Shown: positions 26,514-34,564 of the stretch, piece after piece
How the letters are laid out: every line of letters begins with the position of its first letter
Position numbering within the stretch: the first letter of the stretch is position 1
Assembly: GCA_009773165.1 (NCBI GenBank)
Contig: WOUZ01000019.1
Location: forward strand, 1-46,850
DNA from: Bacteroidota bacterium
Lineage (GTDB): Bacteria; Bacteroidota; Bacteroidia; Bacteroidales; F082
Direction of reading: 5' to 3'
DNA length: 46,850 nucleotides
Position numbers and translations under genes: made by a program
The notes under the pieces: generated by a model
Seen by the model: only the letters and a program-made list of their open reading frames with translations
The model's database searches: none
Told to the model about the DNA's origin: nothing

Positions 26514-28850
26514 TTATTCAACTTTTTTTTGCCAAAGTTTGCCTGTCACTTCAACAACGATAAATCTTCCTGGCCCAACAGCTCCCTGACTTTCATAAAC
26601 TTTAGTATCCAAAAGATTCTGAATACTTAAGGCAACATTCAAATGTCTGTAAAATTCACGCTGTATTTTCAAGTCAACTGTCATTGTTGCAGGATATTGA
26701 TTACTGCCTACAATGTCGTCAAAAATGTTTTGGTCGTTGATGAACATCTTACCTGTAAACCGGCCTGTTAGGCCAATATTAACCCAATCAGAACGATAAA
26801 ATGTTCCAAAAGAAACAGCATGTCCGGGAATATCAGTAAGGTATTTTCCTGTTAAGTCAACATTTGCTACAGCATTTTCTGCTGAATATTTCTTTATCCG
26901 GGAAGAAGTATAAGCATAAGTTCCAAAAAAATTGAGGAAATTATAAGGTGAAAAAGTGACCTCACTCTCTATTCCATAAATTTCAACACTGGAAATATTC
27001 GAGCGAATCATGATTGGTCGGTTTCCAAATCCCATATCGATGCTATCACCCGTGGATACATAATAAAGAAAATCACTACCCATTGAATAATAAGCACTTG
27101 CAGATATTTTCATCCATGTTGCAGGTTTAAAATCAGCTCCTATTTCAATGTTATCTATAAATTCGGGTTTAAGGTCAGGTCGGGCTACTTTAAAACCACC
27201 CCTAACCCTTCCGGAACGACAAAGGTCATCAAGTACAGATGGGCGGAAACCTCGGCTATATCCTCCATACAAACGAAAGCTGTCATCAGGTTTGAATTGT
27301 ATTGAAATGCGGGGACTTAACGCTCCCCAGGTTTGATTACTCTGGTCGCTGAACTGATATTGATTCATAAAATTTGTTTCAGCAGAAGGCTGATGAATGA
27401 TAAAAGCTCCATCGTAAAAAACAGAATAATCATACCGTAAGCCGGCAACCAACTGCATTCTTCCGTCAAAAAAATTCAACTGATCCTGAATATAGAACCC
27501 TAAAAACCGAATTTTACCTTTATTATCAACCTGATCAGTTGAGGTATAGTAAATGTCGGAGGCATCAACTGCTCCATTTCGTAGATCGAATCCGGCAGAA
27601 AAGGTATGTAGTCCAAACTCCCGGCTAAGTCCAGATAATAATCCATAATCTTCACGCACTGAAAGCACATCGTACCAGGTATAATCGTCTTTTTGCCATT
27701 CGCTCACACGCTTATAGCGTTCGTGAAGGTAAAACAAGGAAGCGTTCCAATTCCACAACCCTTCTTTTCCTGAAAATACTGAACGCAGACTATACGTATC
27801 ATGGTCTGTTGTGTTTCCATGTAATTGATTTACTTTCTCCCCTGTTTCCCGGCGATCATCAAAAACTGAAATATCAATACCTGCCTCAAAGCGTTCTGTT
27901 TTGCGATAGCCAGCCCTAAGCCCCAGCATCTTTTCCTCGAAAGTTGATGGAACTATATATGGATTTGCTTGCTGATCGGCCCAGGATTGTGTGATATAGC
28001 CGTCACTATCGCGGAAAAAAGCACCTGCAGACCAATAAAAACCCGATTTCAAGCTGCTGCCTGCATTTGCTTTTATGCCTCGGGTGTTGTAGGTTCCGTA
28101 AGAAAGTCCCAGCGATGCTTCAGGATTTACTGATGGTTTTTTTCGAATAATATTGATAACACCTCCCATTGCATTTCCACCATAAAGTGCTGATCCAGGA
28201 CCTTTTACAACCTCAACCCGTTCCACATCCAGCATCGAGATCAGATTCCAGTTTACTGAACCACCATCAGCTTTATTCACTGGAACTCCATCAACAAGAA
28301 CCAGAGTGCGCGCCTGTTCTTTACTGCTCATACCACGCATTGAAACAGTGGATTTGTGAGAAAACAAACCAAACGAACGACTTACCTGTATGCCTGGAAG
28401 CAGCGAGATTACCTCATCAATTGATTGATTGGATGTGAGTTGTAGTTTTTCAGGGCTGATTAGTTCAATCCTGCCCGGTATATTACTGATTCGATTTTCA
28501 GTTCGGGTAGCTGTTACAACTACTTCATCCAAACGTTGAGATTCTTCGGAGAGATAGACAGTAATTTGGTTGCCTTTCGAATCTGTATCCACTTCAACAG
28601 ACTTTGTACTTGGCTGATATCCAACAGCTGTTACCTGTAAAAATAATTTCCCGGTTTCAAATGTTTCAAACTCAAAAGCGCCCGTGACATCAGTGGCTGT
28701 AATCTGTTTACCAAGTGATACATGAGCGCCTGAAACAGGGTACAAAGTTCCGGATTCAAGCACCTTTCCACTTACTTTAATCTGAGCCTGAAGTTGACCC
28801 GCCAACAACATTACTATAACAAAAACCGTTAAAAATCTTGTCCTCATCAT
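26514..28850 (-). CDS. TonB-dependent outer-membrane receptor
   Basis: 778 residues. Signal peptide to about residue 22, a carboxypeptidase-regulatory-like domain at about 25-105 (VSGKVLESGTLYPVSGAHVSLG...), a plug at about 115-230 (RLDEVVVTATR, then DVERVEVVKGPGSALYGGNAMGGVINII) and a 22-strand-type barrel ending NLLDTKVYESQGAVGPGRFIVVEVTGKLW. It moves a ligand across the outer membrane using TonB energy. Unlike SusC it is under 800 residues and has no SusD partner; it resembles receptors for metal chelates, cofactors or vitamins. Its ATG overlaps the stop of the preceding lipoprotein gene, and the operon begins behind a ModE-like box. The ligand is not known; a molybdate- or tungstate-related ligand is inferred from the regulator. 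Confidence 0.9.
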   Translation of the reverse strand: MMRTRFLTVFVIVMLLAGQLQAQIKVSGKVLESGTLYPVSGAHVSLGKQITATDVTGAFEFETFETGKLFLQVTAVGYQPSTKSVEVDTDSKGNQITVYLSEESQRLDEVVVTATRTENRISNIPGRIELISPEKLQLTSNQSIDEVISLLPGIQVSRSFGLFSHKSTVSMRGMSSKEQARTLVLVDGVPVNKADGGSVNWNLISMLDVERVEVVKGPGSALYGGNAMGGVINIIRKKPSVNPEASLGLSYGTYNTRGIKANAGSSLKSGFYWSAGAFFRDSDGYITQSWADQQANPYIVPSTFEEKMLGLRAGYRKTERFEAGIDISVFDDRRETGEKVNQLHGNTTDHDTYSLRSVFSGKEGLWNWNASLFYLHERYKRVSEWQKDDYTWYDVLSVREDYGLLSGLSREFGLHTFSAGFDLRNGAVDASDIYYTSTDQVDNKGKIRFLGFYIQDQLNFFDGRMQLVAGLRYDYSVFYDGAFIIHQPSAETNFMNQYQFSDQSNQTWGALSPRISIQFKPDDSFRLYGGYSRGFRPSVLDDLCRSGRVRGGFKVARPDLKPEFIDNIEIGADFKPATWMKISASAYYSMGSDFLYYVSTGDSIDMGFGNRPIMIRSNISSVEIYGIESEVTFSPYNFLNFFGTYAYTSSRIKKYSAENAVANVDLTGKYLTDIPGHAVSFGTFYRSDWVNIGLTGRFTGKMFINDQNIFDDIVGSNQYPATMTVDLKIQREFYRHLNVALSIQNLLDTKVYESQGAVGPGRFIVVEVTGKLWQKKVE

Positions 28851-29755
28851 GGTTGAATTTTAACTTCAAACTCCATTACACCATCTGTATCAATATCAGA
28901 ACGTTTCATTTTAATCATGCCATATTTTCCATCTTCCGTCTTAAATGGTATCACACGTCCTGCATATGCGTATTTACACAAACCGCTGACATTTCCGGGT
29001 TTGTATGCCGAAACTAACAAACTATCATTGGCAGCACCATCAAATTGCGCCTCACTGATAAGTTGATTATCAGAAGTATAATAATCATAAAGGGTAGAAT
29101 TACGTGTCACCCAATTAGTAATGGCAGGATAATGACCGGTTACAGAACTACTTCCGGAATAGGCAGGACAGCACAATGTTGGCGACATGACACCTCCTGT
29201 CTGATACACAAATCCTACCATATCGATAGCGGCCTCATGACCTGAAACCGAAGTGGAAGTATATAAAGCTCCTGAATGTAAGTCGAGATACTGTGGCAGA
29301 CTTGAGTGGTTCTGCATACCTATGATAATTGATGGAAAATGCAAAACAGGGCCATAAGCTGATCCTTCCCCGAGCAAAACAGTAAGCGAAAACTGTGTGG
29401 TATCACGATTGGCATTCATTACCATAAAGGTCCAGGTTTCGATGGCTTCAGCAGATTTAACTGCATTGAAGGTATAATCAAGACCTCCTTGAGGAATATA
29501 TAATCCTTTATCAAGTTCTGTTATTGTCTTTCCTCCAGCGATACGTCTTATGCGCAAATTGGTAATGGGCGCGCTTCCTTCAATAGCTGTGATCCCAAAA
29601 GAAAGTTTACCACCAACAGGTACTGATGATCCGTCAATAGTAAAATCACCTGTTTTCATCACAATCATGGGTTTAATACGCTCCTCCTCTGTTTTGGAAC
29701 AACCCACAAAAAACATTATGAAAACTAAAAATGCGATTCGTTGTATCACAGGCAA
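28847..29755 (-). CDS. Receptor-associated lipoprotein, paralogue of the upstream lipoprotein
   Basis: About 302 residues from a TTG at 29755; a GTG two codons in (29749) is equally possible, and no ATG precedes the signal. The signal ends in FFVGC (C19), a lipobox. The body is beta-rich with a CC pair in TLCCPAY and another Cys in GLCKYAY. The C-terminus (IPFKTEDGKYGMIKM...DGVMEFEVKIQP) is clearly related to that of the neighbouring lipoprotein (YAFKTAAGTFGVLKV...GYVEFEYKVK). Its stop overlaps the receptor's ATG, so the two are coupled. Probably a surface or periplasmic ligand-capturing partner of the receptor; function not recognised. Confidence 0.7.
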   Translation of the reverse strand: MPVIQRIAFLVFIMFFVGCSKTEEERIKPMIVMKTGDFTIDGSSVPVGGKLSFGITAIEGSAPITNLRIRRIAGGKTITELDKGLYIPQGGLDYTFNAVKSAEAIETWTFMVMNANRDTTQFSLTVLLGEGSAYGPVLHFPSIIIGMQNHSSLPQYLDLHSGALYTSTSVSGHEAAIDMVGFVYQTGGVMSPTLCCPAYSGSSSVTGHYPAITNWVTRNSTLYDYYTSDNQLISEAQFDGAANDSLLVSAYKPGNVSGLCKYAYAGRVIPFKTEDGKYGMIKMKRSDIDTDGVMEFEVKIQP

Positions 29756-29852
29756 TTTATTAAAAGGATTAAAATCAACTTTGAACTCCGTTTAGGATTT
29801 TGAAGAAACAAGGGTTTGGGTAATGATTACACACTACCCAAACCGCTTAAAA

Positions 29853-30428
29853 TTATTTTACTTTATATTCAAATTCAACATAACCTGATGCGCCCTGTTC
29901 AACGGCAGTGACTTTGAGTACGCCAAAAGTTCCTGCTGCTGTTTTAAAGGCATACATATCATTCACTTTCATGTCTTTTTTCTTACGGTTGCCACTTGTT
30001 ACTGTTTCATCATAATAACCTTGAATGACAGCATCTCCATCAGTAAGTTGGTCAAACTGTACAGTTGTGATTTCTGTTGCCGGATTGGTGAAGTAGGTTT
30101 GATTGGTGGTTGTCCAGTTATCAGGGGCATTATCACCTGTGAAAATTCCGTCGATACCGGTCCCTGGAGCAGCCAAAGCAATATTGTTTCCGCTTGCTTC
30201 TTCATAGAAACAAAGGATGTCAATCTTATCCTGTTGTTGGAATGCTTCTGACATGGTATAGACTTTTTTGGCACTGACAGATAAAAATCCGCCAACAGCA
30301 GTGTTCGATTGTGCACCAAGGCGTGCAATGTTTTTCTGTGGTTCGGGATCTTCATCTTTTTTGCATCCTGCTACAAAGATCATCATTGCAATTAAAAAGC
30401 TTGCTAATACTAAAGTTTTGGTTTTCAT
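29853..30428 (-). CDS. Small lipoprotein, first gene of the ModE-box receptor operon
   Basis: 191 residues from ATG 30428. A frame extending to 30491 runs through the operator and is not used. The signal ends in FVAGC (C22). The mature part is a beta-rich domain of about 165 residues, with GTFGVLKVTAVEQGASGYVEFEYKVK at the end, shared with the next gene's product. It resembles the general class of small Bacteroidetes lipoproteins paired with TonB receptors, such as HmuY-like ones, but I cannot assign a family. It lies 98 bases upstream of the second lipoprotein gene, probably in the same transcript, and 31 bases downstream of site B. Confidence 0.72.
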   Translation of the reverse strand: MKTKTLVLASFLIAMMIFVAGCKKDEDPEPQKNIARLGAQSNTAVGGFLSVSAKKVYTMSEAFQQQDKIDILCFYEEASGNNIALAAPGTGIDGIFTGDNAPDNWTTTNQTYFTNPATEITTVQFDQLTDGDAVIQGYYDETVTSGNRKKKDMKVNDMYAFKTAAGTFGVLKVTAVEQGASGYVEFEYKVK

Positions 30429-30459
30429 ACAATTAAATTTATTCAAATGTGTTTCGTTT

Positions 30460-30486
30460 ACCGACATGCATTTTCTGCATATCGGT
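30460..30486. promoter_or_regulatory. ModE-like inverted repeat, site B
   Basis: Arms ACCGACATGCA (30460-30470) and TGCATATCGGT (30476-30486) around the same spacer TTTTC as site A; 10 of 11 arm positions are complementary. Over the 23-base core from CG to CG, sites A and B agree at 20 positions. Centre is about 45 bases upstream of the lipoprotein ATG at 30428. Confidence 0.6.
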
Positions 30487-30657
30487 TGCAAAGAAAATAA
30501 TAATCTTTGAGCCTTTCAACCAGAAAAGCAATTTGTATTGATTCAAAATAAGAAGAAACAAACATTGAGGGTCTGTCAGGCAATAGTAATTATTCCTGAT
30601 TATTTCATTATTCAGTGATTGAAACAGATTGTAAATCAGTATTTAGATGTAGAGCAC

Positions 30658-31452
30658 TTATTCGCTTTCTCTAATTCCACTTGCGTTATCGATCAATGCA
30701 AGTGAGGCGTCTTTACCTAGATAACGATCGATTATATAATGTATCCAGTAAATTACCGGAGTGAGGACAATAGCAAAAGTCACCTTGTAAATATATTGAG
30801 TAAGTCCTACCGAAACAACTTGAAGGAAACTCCAGTTACCCAACCAGTAAAAAGCAATAAAAAGGATAAGGAAGCTGTCGATAAACTGTGATACGATGGT
30901 CGATCCTGTTGCTCTGAGCCAAAGCATTTTGTGGTTGGTGAGTTTACGCAGAAAATGAAAGGTGTGCATATCCACCAGCTGCCCAACGAGAAAAGCTGTA
31001 ATCGAACCAACAATAATTCCAAGTCCCTGCCTGAAAATGGTATCATACGCATATTCAATATTGAATGGCTGTCCGTTGGCATCGGTATTGTTGAGTTCCA
31101 GCCAGAAATCTGCAGCAGGTAGATGTGTGCCAGCAAAGATGATGACAAAGGCATAAGCTATAAGACCGGCAGCCATGTAACTTATGCGTCGAACCCCCGA
31201 CTTACCGAAATACTCATTGATGATATCGGAAAGGATAAATACAGCAGGCCAGATAAGAATGCCGACACTCATGTTCATGCTGATGACCGAGTCAAAGATG
31301 AATGGTAAGTTTAATGGTTCTATTCCTAATATTTTCTCAACCGAAAACATTTTCACACCAATTACTTCAGCAACAATGGCATTTGTCAGGAACACAGCTG
31401 CCAGCAATAGATAGAGTCGTGTTTCCTTGTTGTTAAAATTGAGGTTTTTCAT
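30658..31452 (-). CDS. yhhQ: Queuosine precursor transporter, YhhQ family
   Basis: 264 residues with about seven hydrophobic helices and little soluble sequence. Family blocks are the early AAVFLTNAIVAEVIGVKMF, VFILSDIINEYFGKSGVRR, and the TGSTIVSQFIDSFLILFIAFYWLG segment, where the Gln-Asp pair in SQFID is characteristic. It imports preQ0, preQ1 or a related queuine precursor across the inner membrane for tRNA modification. The substrate is inferred from E. coli YhhQ. No preQ1 riboswitch was found in the 5' region. Confidence 0.92.
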   Translation of the reverse strand: MKNLNFNNKETRLYLLLAAVFLTNAIVAEVIGVKMFSVEKILGIEPLNLPFIFDSVISMNMSVGILIWPAVFILSDIINEYFGKSGVRRISYMAAGLIAYAFVIIFAGTHLPAADFWLELNNTDANGQPFNIEYAYDTIFRQGLGIIVGSITAFLVGQLVDMHTFHFLRKLTNHKMLWLRATGSTIVSQFIDSFLILFIAFYWLGNWSFLQVVSVGLTQYIYKVTFAIVLTPVIYWIHYIIDRYLGKDASLALIDNASGIRESE

Positions 31453-31817
31453 TAGCTTTTGTCGTTTTTTTTATGCTGCACTTACATTTTTCCTTTAAAA
31501 ACGAAGGTAAAAGTCGCTAAGCTTTTCTCTTCCTTTTAAACAAAAATACTAGAAAAGTAATAACTTGTGCTAACTAGTTAATTTTATCTGAAACAAGGCC
31601 AGGTTTTCATTTTACCTGAAGTTAAACGAAAGAACAAACAAATACAGTTTATATTGAATTTTATACTAAAGAACAACCTGATAGTCTACAATGGGTTGGC
31701 CATTAAGATGAAAAAATAGCTTTAACATGGTATTTTGCCCTCCGACTTCTTAAGTTCGAAGTTAAATATGAATAGAAGCCTTGTTGTTCATTATAGGCAC
31801 TTTATAAGAAATGAGGA

Positions 31818-31856
31818 AAGTTGCAATAAGGAAGATGCTTTCGATCGTTGCAACTT
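31818..31856. repeat. Inverted repeat upstream of the DUF819 gene
   Basis: Perfect 9-bp arms AAGTTGCAA (31818-31826) and TTGCAACTT (31848-31856) separated by 21 bases. It lies 15 bases upstream of the promoter of the DUF819 gene, so it may be a regulator site or an RNA hairpin. The rest of the 463-base gap between 31453 and 31915 holds only AT-rich sequence and the promoter at 31871-31899; I see no gene in it. Confidence 0.45.
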
Positions 31857-31870
31857 ATTCTTAAAAACTT

Positions 31871-31899
31871 TTTGTTATCAAAAAGCTATCCTATCTTTG
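31871..31899 (+). promoter_or_regulatory. Promoter of the DUF819 gene (TTTG-N17-TATCTTTG)
   Basis: TTTG at 31871-31874 and TATCTTTG at 31892-31899, separated by 17 bases, is the fullest Bacteroidetes promoter in the window. The ATG follows at 31916. Confidence 0.65.
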
Positions 31900-31915
31900 C
31901 TCTTTAACATGGCTT

Positions 31916-33178
31916 ATGGAACTTACGATTATCGCTTTGGCACTTTTTTATGTGCTCACACCTATTATCATCCTGCATCTTTGTCATCGATTTACGTTTG
32001 TCAACAAGTTAGGATCAGTTATTATTGCCTACCTAATTGGGGTAATTATTGGTAATATTGGCATTTTACCTGGAATGGGACCTGTTCTGAATGAGTATAT
32101 GTTGCTGCATCCCAAGTCGACCTCAGAAGAAATAGCCACTTTACTTACCACAGGCACGATCACCGAAAGTCAGTTTATGGCTTTTAAGATCTATAAATTA
32201 CGCGATTTGCTGATGAGTATCACTATTTTGCTAGCTATTCCATTGGTGTTGTTTTCAGCAGATATAAAACAATGGGGGAAGATGGCCGGCAAAAACCTGA
32301 TAGCCTTGATAACTGGTATTATTTCTGTTGTACTGGTTGTTGTTGCAGGTTTTTTCATTTTCAAAGATCACGGCATGAAAGACTTGTGGAAGGTTTCAGG
32401 GATGCTTATTGGGGTTTATACCGGCGGCACTCCTAATCTGGCTTCACTCAAAATGATGCTCGATGTGGATGCCAATACCTATATCCTAACACATACGTAT
32501 GATCTGATAATAGGAGTTGTTTATCTATCTTTCCTTATGACCATCGGTCAACGTTTGTTCAATTATGTGTTACCATCGTACCCTTACAAGCAGGATGAAG
32601 TTCGCATCAGAGATTTAGACGGAAAAGACCCTTTTTGGGGAATTTTCAAAAAAGCTGTTTTTGTACCTTTGCTCAGAGCTTATGGTCTGGCTATTTTGAT
32701 TTTTGCAATAGCAGTAGGACTTAGCACACTTGCCGCTGAGCATATGACTATGGTAGTGGTCATTCTTACAATCACAACACTTGGATTACTGGGGTCGCTG
32801 TTGCCATCGATAAATAAAATTGAAAAGACCTTTGAGTCAGGGATGTATCTGATTTTAATCTTTAGTTTGGTCGTTTCGTCAATGGCTGATGTGCGCAACT
32901 TTTCGGGAATTACACCGGGACTATTTTTGTATATAACGATGGCAGTCTTTGGTTCTCTGGCGCTTCAGGTAGTTTTTGCCCGTATATTTAAGATTGATTC
33001 TGACACCGTCATCATCACCTCTACCGCAATGATTTGCAGCCCACCTTTTGTTCCTGTAGTTGCAGGTGCTTTAAAAAACAAAGAAATCATTGTGCCAGGA
33101 ATCACAATGGGTATTATTGGATATGTTGTTGGGAATTACCTCGGCTACCTTATTGCCAATCTGCTCAGCACTTTTTAA
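31916..33178 (+). CDS. DUF819 family membrane protein
   Basis: 420 residues with about twelve hydrophobic helices, no signal peptide, and a charged loop in the middle (YPYKQDEVRIRDLDGKD). The segment MLIGVYTGGTPNLASLKMML and the later ICSPPFVPVVAGALKNKEIIVPGI are the two conserved loops of DUF819 (YjcL-like) proteins; in related transporters such paired loops form a substrate site. The substrate is unknown. Its own promoter precedes it, and it is convergent with the flavodoxin-fold gene that ends at 33201. Confidence 0.85.
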   Translation: MELTIIALALFYVLTPIIILHLCHRFTFVNKLGSVIIAYLIGVIIGNIGILPGMGPVLNEYMLLHPKSTSEEIATLLTTGTITESQFMAFKIYKLRDLLMSITILLAIPLVLFSADIKQWGKMAGKNLIALITGIISVVLVVVAGFFIFKDHGMKDLWKVSGMLIGVYTGGTPNLASLKMMLDVDANTYILTHTYDLIIGVVYLSFLMTIGQRLFNYVLPSYPYKQDEVRIRDLDGKDPFWGIFKKAVFVPLLRAYGLAILIFAIAVGLSTLAAEHMTMVVVILTITTLGLLGSLLPSINKIEKTFESGMYLILIFSLVVSSMADVRNFSGITPGLFLYITMAVFGSLALQVVFARIFKIDSDTVIITSTAMICSPPFVPVVAGALKNKEIIVPGITMGIIGYVVGNYLGYLIANLLSTF

Positions 33179-33200
33179 ACGTAATATTGTGTACTTTTCA

Positions 33201-33857
33201 TCAATTAATAAAAGGTTTGTCGAAACGTTTTGAATACGCTTTGTGTTTTTTCAGATTGCTGTTCCAATAGAAATTCTTCAAAAATGATGGTGCAAGTTGC
33301 ATAAACCAGCGCGAAGCTAAAGAGAGTTTGTAGGGTTGGGCCATTTGAACTACAAGTTCCGGTTTAAATGATCCGGTCTGAGCAAAATGGCTTCCAAGTT
33401 CTCTGAAGTTTTCAAAGAGTTTTTTTGTCATTGATGGTGGCATGATTTGAATGCCCTCAATACCCCCTTTGATAACAGTTCCAAGATATTCGTAACCCAA
33501 CCGGATAGTAAATTTTTTTAGATAACGTTCAACAAAGCTACTGTGAATCGATTCCCGGAATCCCGATTGAACGATAAAACCCACTTTCTTTGGCCCTTTG
33601 ATGTTTGCTTCGAACACAGCCTCCATAAAGGCCTTCACTATAGCCGGCATTGCATCGGTATAAAGTGGAAAAACAATTAAACAACATTCCGCATCAGCAA
33701 AGGATTTCTGCTGATCGACGACACTAGTCGAAGCCAGATAATGAATACTAACAGGTTCATTGTTAATAGTTTTATAGCCTGTCACAAATTGATCAATAAG
33801 CAATTTTGAGTTGCTCTTTTTGCCTCGTTGAGAACCGTTAAAAATGGTGAGTGGCAT
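33201..33857 (-). CDS. Flavodoxin-fold NAD(P)H-dependent oxidoreductase
   Basis: 218 residues with a flavodoxin-like fold: N-terminal strand and phosphate loop LTIFNGSQRGKKSNSKLL for FMN, then CCLIVFPLYTDAMPAIVKAFMEAVF, the second flavin loop. The C-terminal 60 residues are basic and aromatic. It lacks the Cys cluster of its neighbour. The gene overlaps the upstream flavoprotein gene by 20 bases, so the two are likely translated together and may work as a pair. Probably an FMN-dependent reductase; the electron acceptor is unknown. Confidence 0.75.
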   Translation of the reverse strand: MPLTIFNGSQRGKKSNSKLLIDQFVTGYKTINNEPVSIHYLASTSVVDQQKSFADAECCLIVFPLYTDAMPAIVKAFMEAVFEANIKGPKKVGFIVQSGFRESIHSSFVERYLKKFTIRLGYEYLGTVIKGGIEGIQIMPPSMTKKLFENFRELGSHFAQTGSFKPELVVQMAQPYKLSLASRWFMQLAPSFLKNFYWNSNLKKHKAYSKRFDKPFIN

Positions 33858-34392
33858 ATGCTGTTTCCTCCGGAAGGTGTTCGTTTGTTATAGTTAAAAA
33901 TCGAAGACGGCTATGAAAATTGATAGCCAGACGCTTATAGATATCTTCCACAATCTGAATGTCTTCATTATCCGTTGATGTTTCGCGACTGATCAACAGA
34001 CCAAATTCAGGATAGGTATCATAACGTTTGTGGTGATGAAACTCACCCTCTTTGATCAGGATGTAAGGATGTAGTAAAACAATCAGCCGATCGGTTATTT
34101 TTTTTAGCAGAGCGGTTGTAAAGCCAGCAACGAGTGGTGAGGCGAAAATAAAAAAATCAGCATTGATCACCGATCGGAAAATCAACTCTCCATCATCTTT
34201 ATGAACACAGCGGCCTGGAGTTTTCCACCAGCAAGTCCAGCATCCAATGCAATATTTTAAGTTCATTGCCGAGAGTGTAAACATCTCTACCTCATTTCCT
34301 TGATCAATGTAAAGCTTTTTCAATTGTGAGATATACTTCGTGAAATCGCTGTCATCAGGCGAAGAGTCTCCATTGAGTATGGTAATTTTCAT
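33838..34392 (-). CDS. Iron-sulfur flavoprotein-like NAD(P)H:FMN reductase
   Basis: 184 residues from ATG 34392; an earlier GTG (34419) would add nine residues ahead of MKITILNGD, the start of the flavodoxin fold. The motif YCIGCWTCWWKTPGRC gives C48-x2-C51-x2-C54-x7-C62, which fits the compact C-x2-C-x2-C-x4-7-C motif of iron-sulfur flavoproteins that hold a 4Fe-4S cluster. FMN contacts are in SSPDDSDFTKY and ASPLVAGFTTALLKKITDR. A three-electron-carrier enzyme (Fe-S plus FMN) acting in the cytoplasm is likely. It precedes and overlaps the second flavodoxin-fold gene. Confidence 0.8.
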   Translation of the reverse strand: MKITILNGDSSPDDSDFTKYISQLKKLYIDQGNEVEMFTLSAMNLKYCIGCWTCWWKTPGRCVHKDDGELIFRSVINADFFIFASPLVAGFTTALLKKITDRLIVLLHPYILIKEGEFHHHKRYDTYPEFGLLISRETSTDNEDIQIVEDIYKRLAINFHSRLRFLTITNEHLPEETAYATHHF

Positions 34393-34507
34393 GGTGTTGA
34401 AATAGGTGGTAAAGGTCACTATTTATAACGAAAAGCAATAGTTCCAAAGTGATTTTTTTTTAAATCTTTCTTACATCTGAAAGTTGGATTTCAATAAAGC
34501 CGGAAAT

Positions 34508-34538
34508 AAAAAAAGAGGTTACCTTTTCAGGCAACCTC
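34508..34538 (-). terminator. Intrinsic terminator of the DUF2202 gene (minus strand)
   Basis: On the minus strand, GAGGTTGCC and GGTAACCTC form a 9-bp stem with one G-T pair around a 6-base loop, followed by seven T residues. It ends the gene whose stop is at 34565. Confidence 0.8.
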
Positions 34539-34564
34539 ACACATTTGAACCAAAACAACAATGA

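Noticed and set aside
31453-31560. PreQ1 riboswitch ahead of the queuosine-precursor transporter gene
   Set aside because: The short A-rich leader has no aptamer-like stem-loop with the conserved C-rich loop and A-rich tail; nothing supports it.
31735-32055. A 106-residue plus-strand reading frame ahead of and overlapping the DUF819 gene
   Set aside because: It crosses the DUF819 promoter and start, has no family resemblance and no plausible protein pattern.
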